A program made the translations under genes and the position numbers. The notes under the pieces are model-generated. The model had not been told where the DNA came from. It made no database searches and was given only the letters and a program-made list of their open reading frames with translations. 12,607 nucleotides of DNA from Tolypocladium sp. Sup5 PDA-1 (lineage: Eukaryota > Ascomycota > Sordariomycetes > Hypocreales > Ophiocordycipitaceae): positions 1 through 12,607 of the forward strand of contig JPHH03000151.1 in NCBI GenBank assembly GCA_000750105.3. Direction: 5' to 3'. How positions within the stretch are numbered: position 1 is the stretch's first letter; each line of letters opens with the position of its first letter. Below, piece after piece: positions 1 to 6,521 of the stretch.

Positions 1-303
1 CCAGGACCGGAATTGGCCATAGCGGGGAGCGGGCCTCCTTCAGTTGCGCTTCCATCACCGTTCATGCCAAGGCCACCCGAGTGCGTCGGTCGCTACGTCT
101 TTCCAGAAATTTTTGGAGTAAGGCCAGAGCAGCTCAAACGGACGCCGTGGCCCAGCAACAAGGACACGGGCGACTACTTGTCAACAATAGAGCTGTCGAG
201 CCGGCGCAAGGTGGCATCCCGCCATTGCCCGCGCTGCAACGGTCACTGTGTTGCGCGCGGGCAGGTGGACTTGGTGCCCGCTCGATCGTCACTTTACTGC
301 TAG
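1..303 (+). CDS. Possible 3' end of an unknown gene (5' partial)
   Basis: The third base of the window starts no codon of note, but the frame beginning at base 1 is open from the window edge to a TAG at 301-303. I do not recognise the product. It is proline-rich at first and then has a CPRC pair followed by another cysteine (HCPRCNGHC), which could be half of a zinc site. No in-frame ATG sits at a convincing start, so if it is real it is the last exon of a gene entering from the left. A second frame (81-359) and a minus-strand frame are also open here, which is common in GC-rich DNA, so the call is weak. Confidence 0.25.
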   Translation, partial: PGPELAIAGSGPPSVALPSPFMPRPPECVGRYVFPEIFGVRPEQLKRTPWPSNKDTGDYLSTIELSSRRKVASRHCPRCNGHCVARGQVDLVPARSSLYC

Positions 304-351
304 GTGGTCGACTCATTGTCATTGTCGGTCGTGATGTTCCAGCAAAGCCCT

Positions 352-537
352 TCAATTAACTCGTAGTATCTCCTCCAGGAAGCCAGTCTGCTTCGCGCAG
401 CCAGTGCAATAGAACAAGCCGGCTCCAATCATCACGTATCCATCGTAGGCAATGTCGTCGGTTGACATCAACTCCGTCCCCTTGTGACACCCAAACCCAA
501 AACACCGAACCTGCACCACGAGTGCTTCTACCTCCAT
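352..537 (-). CDS. Small four-cysteine (zinc-ribbon-like) protein, 61 aa
   Basis: The single exon starts at an ATG with A at -3 and G at +4. It is the first ATG after a strong TATA box 104 nt upstream (641-648), which is the main reason to believe so short a gene. The product has a CFGFGC pair near residues 12-17 and a CTGC pair near residues 45-48, spaced as in a small zinc ribbon; the middle is hydrophobic and aromatic. I do not recognise a family. The 207-bp gap to the RING gene on the same strand is enough for its own promoter. A further 3' exon is possible but I see no good donor and branch site. Confidence 0.6.
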   Translation of the reverse strand: MEVEALVVQVRCFGFGCHKGTELMSTDDIAYDGYVMIGAGLFYCTGCAKQTGFLEEILRVN

Positions 538-640
538 CGTGAGATCACGAAACGTAGATGAATGACAGTAGTTCGACCTTCGGGTAGTTTGCGTCTGCGT
601 ATCTCTGGCTTCCGGCCCCGAATCTGGGTGGCAGCTTGGC

Positions 641-648
641 TTTATATA
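641..648 (-). promoter_or_regulatory. TATA box of the small four-cysteine gene
   Basis: TATATAAA reads on the minus strand, 104 nt before the ATG at 537, with no intervening ATG. The spacing matches three other genes in this window. Confidence 0.6.
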
Positions 649-744
649 GTCATTTCCAGAGAGCCTCCGGCGGGTCGGCGTATTCCAGCCGCCTGTGTCG
701 ACGTCAGGGACACTGGCAAGAATTGTTCCATCGCAGATCAGTTT

Positions 745-1521
745 CTAATGCGCCGGCGCCCTCAGCCACCACACTGGCCGCCCTTTCTCTGCCATGCCCC
801 TACATCCGGACTGAACGTTGACAGTCCCAACCGTCCATGCAGTATCCTTCCCGTGAGGCCTCCTGCAAGTAGGGCAACCATTGGCGGTAGCATCATGCTC
901 TTCGATGCATGGTTGGTGAAAGACGTGGCCTGGACGTGTCAGTAACCGCCGCGAACGACATAGAGGCACAACTGACCACAGGGGAGGCATACGGTGCGCC
1001 TTTGGGAAAGAGTCACGTAGCAGATGCTGCAGTCCTCGCCCAGTCCAAATGTCTCCCTCCCGTCGTGGTTTCCTTGACGCCAGTGCTGGCGGATGTTGCA
1101 GGCAAAGTCCCGCCTGTTCCAACGCCGCGTGGCGTTGGCAGTGCATGCCCAACAGTACAGCTGCGTTTGTCAGTACCATGAGCTCGACAAGCAAGCAAAG
1201 ACTTACGCAGCCGCAGATTCGCACGACCGGTCGGGGACCAATTGGACCGTTACACGCTGCGCAGTAGAAGCCGGAGAACTCCTGCTGCTCCTCACTACTC
1301 TGATTGGCAGTGAGGACGCCCGTGTCTTTTCCCACGTCGCCAGCTATCTCAGGCCGGCTGGCTCCATCTCGAACTCCCTCATCGGCTGTAAGGTCGATAC
1401 TTTCCAGGGCGCTGTGAGGGCCAGGACTGGTCAAGTCGATGAATACCCGGTGACCATGTCCTGCGTGCCGGTGTTGAGGGGACTCCCTGCGTTGACGGCC
1501 AGTCCGACCGAAGCACTCCAT
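745..1521 (-). CDS. RING-H2 protein with SUMO-interaction-like motifs; candidate SUMO-targeted ubiquitin ligase, 3 exons, 227 aa
   Basis: Exons are 1521-1207, 1160-977 and 929-745; splicing two short introns gives 227 residues. Read through without splicing, the frame stays open but the zinc ligands are scrambled. The spliced C-terminal half has a complete RING-H2: C149-x2-C152-x13-C166-x-H168-x2-H171-x2-C174-x10-C185-x2-C188, with the usual LPCGHVFH and CPTCRR signatures. Upstream, C87-x2-C90-x12-C103-x-C105-x2-C108-x2-C111 is a second cysteine-rich module resembling a RING start with Cys in the usual His position. Near the N-terminus are VFIDLTS (26-32) and SIDLTADE (41-48), which look like SUMO-interacting motifs beside acidic or serine residues. 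RING fingers bind E2 enzymes, and SIM plus RING is the architecture of Slx8/RNF4-type ligases, so a nuclear SUMO-targeted E3 is inferred. The start is the ATG at 1521 (G at -3, G at +4); an out-of-frame ATG at 1552 lies upstream in weak context. The E3 domain is firm, the SUMO link tentative. Confidence 0.88.
   Translation of the reverse strand: MECFGRTGRQRRESPQHRHAGHGHRVFIDLTSPGPHSALESIDLTADEGVRDGASRPEIAGDVGKDTGVLTANQSSEEQQEFSGFYCAACNGPIGPRPVVRICGCVSLCLLVELMVLTNAAVLLGMHCQRHAALEQAGLCLQHPPALASRKPRREGDIWTGRGLQHLLRDSFPKAHRMPPLWSVVPLCRSRRLLTRPGHVFHQPCIEEHDATANGCPTCRRPHGKDTAWTVGTVNVQSGCRGMAEKGRPVWWLRAPAH
930..976 (-). other. Intron 2 of the RING gene (47 nt)
   Basis: Donor GTCAGT, branch TTACTGAC and acceptor CCAG. 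Removing it joins CLPCG to HVFHQPC, restoring the C-x-H-x2-H core of the RING in phase 1. Confidence 0.9.
1161..1206 (-). other. Intron 1 of the RING gene (46 nt)
   Basis: Donor GTAAGT, branch TACTGAC and acceptor GCAG. Removal shifts the frame (46 nt, phase 0) and joins the CGC of the first cysteine module to LYCWAC. Confidence 0.9.
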
Positions 1522-2016
1522 CTCGGGAATGTCTACGAAGCCAGCGCGGCATAAGCTCAGTAAACAGACGAAGAAAAGAAGGGATCTGCGAAAGAAGAGG
1601 AAAGAACAAGGGGGTGCGAGGTCAAGGAGCTAAGAAATGGTTGGATGGTGGAACCTTGGGCTGACCGGGACAAGGGCATCTGATGCAAAAGTGGCGGATG
1701 CGAGGGCTAAATGGAGGACTCTCCGTCAGTTTAATTCGATATGCATGTAATAAAAACTTTTTAAACGAGGAGGGAGCGATAGAACGGATGGAAAACCGTG
1801 AACGTGATGGTGAGGTGGTGGGTGTAGGGTAGGTGCACGAAAACGCCAACTGAAGACCGAGGTGAGCCGTAAACTCCAGACTAACATCATGAATGCAGGA
1901 GGACTGCTGTGGACGCTTATACGCCCGGAATGACCGATTCGTGGACTGTGAAGACGCAATGTGGACAAAGACGTAGCATTTCACTGATGTGCTTACTGCG
2001 CTCAACAATGTCATTT
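1522..2016 (-). other. Intergenic: promoter side of the RING gene and 3' flank of the 2017-2801 gene
   Basis: No gene is supported here. Just upstream of the RING start the minus strand is pyrimidine-rich (roughly 1570-1620), as is common near fungal transcription starts, and includes a CTTTCGCAG that could be a 5'UTR splice acceptor. An A/T-rich patch lies at about 1745-1767. I see no clean TATA box 100 nt upstream of 1521. The open frames in this stretch look like chance. Confidence 0.5.
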
Positions 2017-2801
2017 CTAGCTGCGGCGCCTCCCCCGGCACGCCCTTGGCCTGAGTCGAACAAATGGCTGATCCGAGTCTGTGTCTTCGTTCGACCGGTG
2101 TGCCGGGGTATGCTCGTCGGCCAATGCCCCGGAGCATTCGCATTGCCAGTGGCCCCTGCCCGTAGACCTCGAGTCGTCACGACTGCCATGACGAAGCTCT
2201 GAGCGGGCACTGCGAGTATCCCGGTGGTGGCAATCGGGGTAGGTATCACGTTGCCTCCGCACCCCAGCCCACGAGTCCATCTCGCTCCTCAGAATTCTAA
2301 GACTACGCGAGAAATCGTCAATGGCAGGGATCGCATCCTCCAAATACTCCGCGAACAGATAAGGGTTGAAGCGCCGAGGCGGGCGGAAGCTTGCGCCACC
2401 ACACGGGTGCGAAGCGCAACCAATTGCATCGCACAAGGCCTTGCTACAATCGACAGCTCTCTCCGATGCAGACCGTCGTCGCTGGCGCTTACTGCATTTG
2501 TATCCCGATCTTCCCTTCTCCTTAGAAGAAGGTCCCTCGTCTCGGCCAGAATCGTCGATCAAGGTTGGCGTCCGCGTGCCCGGCGTTTGTGGTGGCCCCT
2601 CGGGGTCTTCATCGTCGCGAACAACGAAAGTGCGCAGACTTCCTGTGCTGTCGCTTTCTGAGCTTTGCCAGTCGCTGTCTTGGTGTAGGTTAGTGATGGG
2701 ATATCTAGATTTGTTGAAGCTGGAAGGAAGTTACCCGAATCTCCCACCGTCCGCGCTTCGACGTCAAGCATGTCGGCGGAGAGCCGCTCCGGAGATCCCA
2801 T
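2017..2801 (-). CDS. Unknown nuclear-type acidic/basic protein, 2 exons, 242 aa
   Basis: Exons are 2801-2735 and 2678-2017. The ATG at 2801 is in a near-ideal context (CAAACATGG) and is the first ATG after a TATA box 100 nt upstream. Splicing joins a short N-terminal exon to a long frame that otherwise lacks any ATG. The product begins with a Ser/Asp/Glu-rich stretch (residues 20-50), then a PPQTPGTRTPT segment (51-61), a basic KRQRRR patch (86-91) that could be a nuclear signal, a cysteine-containing block with C100, C105, C110 and C115, and a likely helical part (about 125-165, containing NPYLFAEYLEDAIPAIDDF). The C-terminal 70 residues are Arg/Asp/Ser/His-rich and probably disordered. I do not recognise a domain. 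It lies divergent to the small + strand gene at 3289. Confidence 0.78.
2679..2734 (-). other. Intron of the 2017-2801 gene (56 nt), with a competing acceptor
   Basis: Donor GTAACT, branch CACTAAC, acceptor AAG ending at 2679 (phase 1). A second acceptor, CAG, follows only 4 nt later (ending 2675). Using that one gives a frame that stops at 2559, an 80-odd residue product at most, so the AAG is preferred for the long protein. Confidence 0.75.
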
Positions 2802-2900
2802 GTTTGATGCTCCGAGAAAACGTTCTTAAATGTAAGCGAGACTTGTTTGGTTGTAGGTGTTCTTAGATGCGGTACTGAGCTGCGTTGGGTGTGATTCCTC

Positions 2901-2907
2901 CTATATA
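2901..2907 (-). promoter_or_regulatory. TATA box of the 2017-2801 gene
   Basis: TATATAG on the minus strand, 100 nt before the ATG at 2801, with no ATG between. Confidence 0.6.
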
Positions 2908-3288
2908 GCAAGAGCCTAGCGGTCTGTGCCTCTCTGTTTGCTCCGTACGCATGAATCGCCGGAGTTGGATGGAGACGATTTCATTCTACGCCAGGCACAC
3001 CATTCCGGGAATTCTCGGCACGATTCGGCCGTGACGTCACGAAACTTGCAGGTCTTGGCCCATAACGTGCCCATCAGCATCTGGCCGTGTGCACCTTTCT
3101 CGCAATGGCCATTTGTATTCTACGGCAACCGGTGATGGAGGGACCCATCTGGCTACTCAACAGCATTGGTGGCTGTTAGGCCATGAAATCCCGTCCGTTT
3201 GTCCACATTCGCATGGTCAAACTAGCCAATCTGTATAACTTGCACATGCACCTTGGACTGATGCAGGCGAGCAGATGTTACGGAAGAC
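2908..3288. promoter_or_regulatory. Divergent promoter region between the 2801 (-) and 3289 (+) genes
   Basis: About 380 bp without a supported gene. It holds the CRE palindrome at 3030-3041, a CCAAT (about 3222-3226) followed by TATAAC (about 3233-3238) some 50 nt before the ATG at 3289, and three short upstream ATGs (3246, 3261, 3275) that open only tiny frames. The 69-codon frame at 2926-3135 has no support beyond being open. Confidence 0.5.
3030..3041. promoter_or_regulatory. CRE/ATF-type palindrome
   Basis: CGTGACGTCACG is a perfect 12-bp palindrome containing the full TGACGTCA site bound by ATF/CREB bZIP factors (Atf1-type stress regulators in fungi). It lies about 125 bp from the TATA box of the minus-strand gene and about 250 bp from the + strand gene, so it could act on either. 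Binding is inferred. Confidence 0.6.
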
Positions 3289-3674
3289 ATGATGGCACAC
3301 AAAGCTGACGCGACTACTCGTGGCGAGAACAGTCTCGAGAACGAAGCAGAGAAAAGCGGTAGGATCATTCAGCCCTCACGCAATGTCTCGTATGGATGAG
3401 TGTTGACGGACTAACTGCCAAAGCTCTTGACGACGGCTTCGACGGGGACATGGAAGAGTTCTTTGACTATTTTCTGAGGGACGAACTGCTGGAGCCGGGA
3501 AAGTTGAAGCAAGCCAAGCAAGAATGGGAGCCAGTCAAAGCAGCGCTTGAAGGGGTAGCGCAACAAAAGAGCAGAAACGGAGGAGTCAGGAAGCGCCGAG
3601 TCACTTTCAAGCTGCCGCCGTCTTCAGCAGAGTCGCAGAAGCCAAACAGAATGCGACAAGAGAATCCGAAATAA
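3289..3674 (+). CDS. Small acidic-to-basic protein with an RVTF motif, 2 exons, 106 aa
   Basis: The preferred model is exons 3289-3358 and 3424-3674, joined by an intron with a CTAAC branch. The product has a charged N-terminus, an acidic amphipathic segment at about 27-48 (DGDMEEFFDYFLRDELLEP), a Lys/Glu/Gln helix (49-72) and a basic tail with KRRVTFKLPP at about 80-89. RVTF preceded by basic residues fits the RVxF docking motif of type-1 protein phosphatase partners, though the motif is short and can occur by chance. The alternative is an unspliced 92-residue ORF starting at the ATG at 3396, which shares the same frame. The charge pattern and start context favour a real gene; the family is unknown to me. 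Confidence 0.6.
3359..3423 (+). other. Probable intron of the 3289-3674 gene (65 nt)
   Basis: Donor GTAGGA (imperfect), branch GACTAAC, acceptor AAAG, phase 1. It contains an in-frame TAG (3360-3362), which is why a gene starting at 3289 needs splicing here. Confidence 0.55.
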
Positions 3675-3834
3675 TATCTCCGCTGAACTAATTTTGTGAA
3701 CCGCAGTCATGCATGTTGGTAACGATGTAGTCAAATGCACAATGGCACCCCCAGAGACCAACAGTCCGACAGCCCCCAGCAGTATTACACCGCATTGTCG
3801 ACGCGCCCCAAGGCAATCTGGCCGCATCGCAGCA

Positions 3835-4257
3835 CTAAGACGTGCTTTCCATTTCATGACTTGTCCTAGATTGCTCCTGCTGTGGATGCTCCTGCTGTGG
3901 ATGCTCCTGCTGTGGATGCTCCTGCCGAGCCCGCTCAATGCTCGCGTTGCACTTCTGAACCATGGAGAAGAGGCCGGACGAGTGGAAATGAACGATCGGC
4001 ATAATGCGCAATAGCACGTCGTCGGTTAACTTTTGGTAATATTCCAGTTCGCATGTCAATTGCCGAATTTCCTCGCTGAGCTCGGCAATGCGCTGCTGCG
4101 GCGAGACGGTGCCCTGTTTTGGTGGCAACGCTTTGAGTTGTACGATGCTTGTATCGCCGCCCAGGGCTCGAATTTCGAAGTCAACCGGTCCTCCAGACGG
4201 AGGTCTACCTCTGTCTAGATAGCGTGAAATGCGATTCCCAACATTCAGACTCCTCAT
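3835..4257 (-). CDS. Small coiled-coil protein with HPQQE repeats, 140 aa
   Basis: A single exon from the ATG at 4257 to a TAG. Residues 53-82 (RIAELSEEIRQLTCELEYYQ region) form a clear heptad-like coiled coil, followed by a helical hydrophobic segment (81-104). Residues 111-128 contain three copies of HPQQE encoded by a 15-bp tandem repeat, then a Ser/Thr/Glu-rich end. I do not recognise a named family. Coiled-coil proteins of this size with a leading disordered segment are common among uncharacterised fungal proteins. It is transcribed away from the cyclin gene and shares a 511-bp promoter region with it. A 12-codon upstream ORF overlaps its start (see separate entry). Confidence 0.78.
   Translation of the reverse strand: MRSLNVGNRISRYLDRGRPPSGGPVDFEIRALGGDTSIVQLKALPPKQGTVSPQQRIAELSEEIRQLTCELEYYQKLTDDVLLRIMPIVHFHSSGLFSMVQKCNASIERARQEHPQQEHPQQEHPQQEQSRTSHEMESTS
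3872..3925. repeat. 15-bp minisatellite, 3 full copies plus 9 nt
   Basis: TGCTCCTGCTGTGGA is repeated exactly at 3872-3886, 3887-3901 and 3902-3916, and a partial copy runs 3917-3925. It is in frame and encodes HPQQE repeats of the coiled-coil gene on the minus strand. The unit length is a multiple of three, so copy changes would not break the frame. Confidence 0.95.
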
Positions 4258-4292
4258 TGTGACGTTGGGTAGACAGTAATGGAGGTCATCAT
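4254..4292 (-). promoter_or_regulatory. Possible upstream ORF overlapping the start of the coiled-coil gene
   Basis: ATGATG opens a 12-codon frame whose TGA overlaps the main ATG as ATGA. If transcripts begin upstream of 4292 this would limit or couple translation of the main ORF. A TTTAAG TATA-like element at about 4312-4317 would start transcription near or after this ATG, so the uORF may not be in the mRNA. Confidence 0.35.
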
Positions 4293-4768
4293 GAGGGCCG
4301 TAGTTTCGCGGCTTAAATGCAAAGTCCTTGACCTCACTTCAGAGACCCAGAATCGGATATGCAAATCCTTGTAGATGTGGCCAGTATTTGCCAGTTTGGG
4401 GCGGGTTTTCGAAGCGCTCTGGGCGGCCTACGCATGGCACTCCGTGGGCGGGCATGTTACGGTCGCGACACTTTATTTACGCCCTTTCGCCAAACGCAGC
4501 ATGTAAAACCGTGCCACTGCCTGTGACATTGGTCGGACTATAGTCCATATGTTTTTACCAACGGGCAGCAATACAATGATTGATGTGGTGGGTGTTGCAC
4601 GTACGGACGAGTACGCCTGACGGCACCCCAATGTAGACTCTCCACCCGCTTGTGAGCCTATATAATACAAGTATCCCACGTCTCGTCGTCCTACTCCCGC
4701 ATACTACATTTTACACTCTCGCACAGACAACTACGGTCGATCTCTGTTCCATCCTCCCACCGTCCGTC
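4258..4768. promoter_or_regulatory. Divergent promoter region of the coiled-coil gene and the cyclin gene
   Basis: 511 bp with no supported gene. It holds the TATA box of the cyclin at 4659-4666, a TTTCGCG at 4304-4310 (CGCGAAA on the minus strand, which matches the yeast SCB core bound by SBF) and a TCGCGA near 4462. An SCB-like site would suit a G1 cyclin but lies about 350 bp from the cyclin TATA box and close to the other gene, so the link is weak. Confidence 0.45.
4659..4666 (+). promoter_or_regulatory. TATA box of the cyclin gene
   Basis: TATATAAT, 103 nt before the ATG at 4769, with a pyrimidine-rich leader and no ATG between. Confidence 0.65.
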
Positions 4769-5773
4769 ATGCCGTCACGAGCCATGAGCACAGACAACCT
4801 CTATGCGGAAGCGCTGAGACTGTTCGCCAACCAGCCCGCCAACCGTGATATGATTGCCCACTTGGCGCGTGTTGCAAGCGGAGTCATCAAACATGATCTG
4901 CCAATCTCATGCACGAGCTCGGAGCAGCATCAGCATGTGCCTTCGATGTCGCCAGAGCTGTCCCGGCATGGCGCAAGCCATAACGAAGAGTCTGCGCTGC
5001 CTACTCTCGAAGAGTTCATCACTCACCTGGTCAATACCTCCAAAGTCGGTGTGATGCCGCTCATGTCGACTCTTGTCTACCTGACACGCCTCAAGTCGAG
5101 ACTGGAGCCGACGGCCCGCGGTCTTCCTTCCACGCCCCATCGCATATTCCTGGCGTCGCTCATCCTGGCCGTCAAGTTCATCGACGACTATCGGCCCAAG
5201 AACAAGCGCTGGGTGAAATACTCTCGCTTCAAAACAGACAGCACTTCGATTGAGTTCGACCAAGATGATGTGAATGAGATGGAGACGCAACTCATACTCC
5301 TTCTGGATTGGGATCTAGCGATAAGAGAGCACGAGTTGTGCGTCGTGCTGAAGCCTTTTTTGGAGCCGCTACGACGGCAGATCGCCCAGAGGCAGGAGAG
5401 AAAGAGGAAAAGACGAGAGGAAAGACGGAAACAAGATCAGAACGGCAACAATGAGATTTCCGGGCGGCTTGCACGAAGCAACGGCCGGAGCGCACACGGT
5501 CAGCAGGATCGTTCTTTGTGCGGATACATGTGTGCCCTCCGGACCATGCTCGATCATCTCGCTGCGCCTCGGACTGGCATGGCCTCCAGGGTTGGCAAAT
5601 CTTGCAGGATTCGAAGCAACAAGACAGTCGTCGCTCATGGCACCGCACCGTCACCTGGCCGACAAATGATGGCAGACCAGAGACTGGCTTTGTTGAGCCA
5701 GCACAAATTACAAGCGACAGACCATGGGTCGAACATAACGATGACGGCTCACGCCACGACACCCAAGGCATAA
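4769..5773 (+). CDS. Pho80/Pcl-family (PCL1/2-like) cyclin, 334 aa
   Basis: A single-exon gene starting at the first ATG after the TATA box; the frame is open further upstream only through the TATA box and without an ATG. Residues about 77-200 form a cyclin box of the fungal Pcl type: LPTLEEFITHLV, then MPLMSTLVYLTRLKSRL, then the family hallmark TPHRIFLASLILAVKF (122-137), DDYRPKNKRWVKYSRF (139-154), and the helix VNEMETQLILLLDWDL (168-183). Family members activate a Pho85-type cyclin-dependent kinase, and PCL1/2-like members act at G1/S and in polarised growth. A strongly basic KRKRREERRK stretch (about 212-221) directly after the box could be a nuclear localisation signal. The remaining 110 residues look disordered and unconserved. 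Compared with the roughly 280-310 residues of yeast Pcl1/Pcl2 it is slightly longer. The cyclin call is firm; the exact orthologue is not. Confidence 0.93.
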   Translation: MPSRAMSTDNLYAEALRLFANQPANRDMIAHLARVASGVIKHDLPISCTSSEQHQHVPSMSPELSRHGASHNEESALPTLEEFITHLVNTSKVGVMPLMSTLVYLTRLKSRLEPTARGLPSTPHRIFLASLILAVKFIDDYRPKNKRWVKYSRFKTDSTSIEFDQDDVNEMETQLILLLDWDLAIREHELCVVLKPFLEPLRRQIAQRQERKRKRREERRKQDQNGNNEISGRLARSNGRSAHGQQDRSLCGYMCALRTMLDHLAAPRTGMASRVGKSCRIRSNKTVVAHGTAPSPGRQMMADQRLALLSQHKLQATDHGSNITMTAHATTPKA

Positions 5774-5921
5774 ACGTCAGCTAACGTCGCTCCCGTATCA
5801 CGGCACATCTGCGGACAATGTGCGGGCTGCGGTGAGGAAGCGTAAGGCCGGCAATAGCTGGTGACGGATGCGGTCGTGATGGGCTGCTTTGTTACGCGAG
5901 GATTAATCGCTGGTCAGCAGC

Positions 5922-6299
5922 ATGATGACACCACCTACAGAGACAGGTAAGGTCGAGTCAAGAAAGAGAAGGCGCTTAGAGAATATGAGGAAAGTTGCCG
6001 CTCAATACATCCCAGGGAGGCCACACCTAGCTTACCTGCGTGGCTGTCTGCCAAATACATTCAACCAAGCTTTCGTTCTCATGTGCATGTCTGATCGAGA
6101 GAACTCGTGCTAAGTTGACTCCGCCCCCTTTGCCATATTAGCCCACTTGGGATATTCGCCAGATGGGCATGGCATGAGGTGGCTGCTGGATGAGCTCTGT
6201 GCCCTTGCCGGGGCCACAGGCACGCATTCTCGGCTCGCCGGGATAGAGCGCGACGACACTGGAGCGCACTTCCGTCGTGCAGGTATGTCGGAGGAGTGA
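5922..6299 (+). CDS. Possible small spliced gene, splice sites unresolved
   Basis: Two coding-like segments share one frame, separated by a TAA at 6111-6113. The first (ATG at 5922) has a basic run KVESRKRRRLENMRK. The second (from about 6142 to the TGA at 6297-6299) reads as HLGYSPDGHGMRWLLDELC and onwards to a short acidic end. An acceptor TTAG ends at 6141 after a pyrimidine-rich tract, but every donor that keeps the frame is weak (GTGGCT at 6040, GTCTGC at 6046) or distant (GTAAGG at 5947), and the intron would be longer than others here. A GTATGT at 6283 could be a further donor. I do not recognise the product. It converges on the chromo-repeat gene. Confidence 0.33.
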
Positions 6300-6521
6300 C
6301 TTTGGCGTGGCAGGTACCTTGGTGGCTACATTTAGGGGAGCTTTTGATGATTGGATTGAAGGACTGAGTGCTATGAAAGTGCGACGTTGTAGACAATGAT
6401 CGCAAAGACGTATGATAGCTAGCTAGCAGAGACTTGGGTCTACTTCCCAGCATCAGGGAACCACTGATGCGAGCACGGAAGCTGGCCTGGGAACAGCACA
6501 CGAGAATTGTCTAGCAGCAAC

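Noticed and set aside
1622..2249. Open minus-strand frames at 1622-2143 and 1917-2249
   Set aside because: They overlap the end of the two-exon gene in other frames, lack good starts or have Ser/Pro-biased chance composition.
4652..4768. N-terminal extension of the cyclin frame
   Set aside because: It would begin at GTG, runs through the TATA box and contains no ATG; the first ATG is 4769.
6416..6425. TAGCTAGCTA palindrome
   Set aside because: A short tandem of a 4-bp unit between convergent genes, expected by chance.
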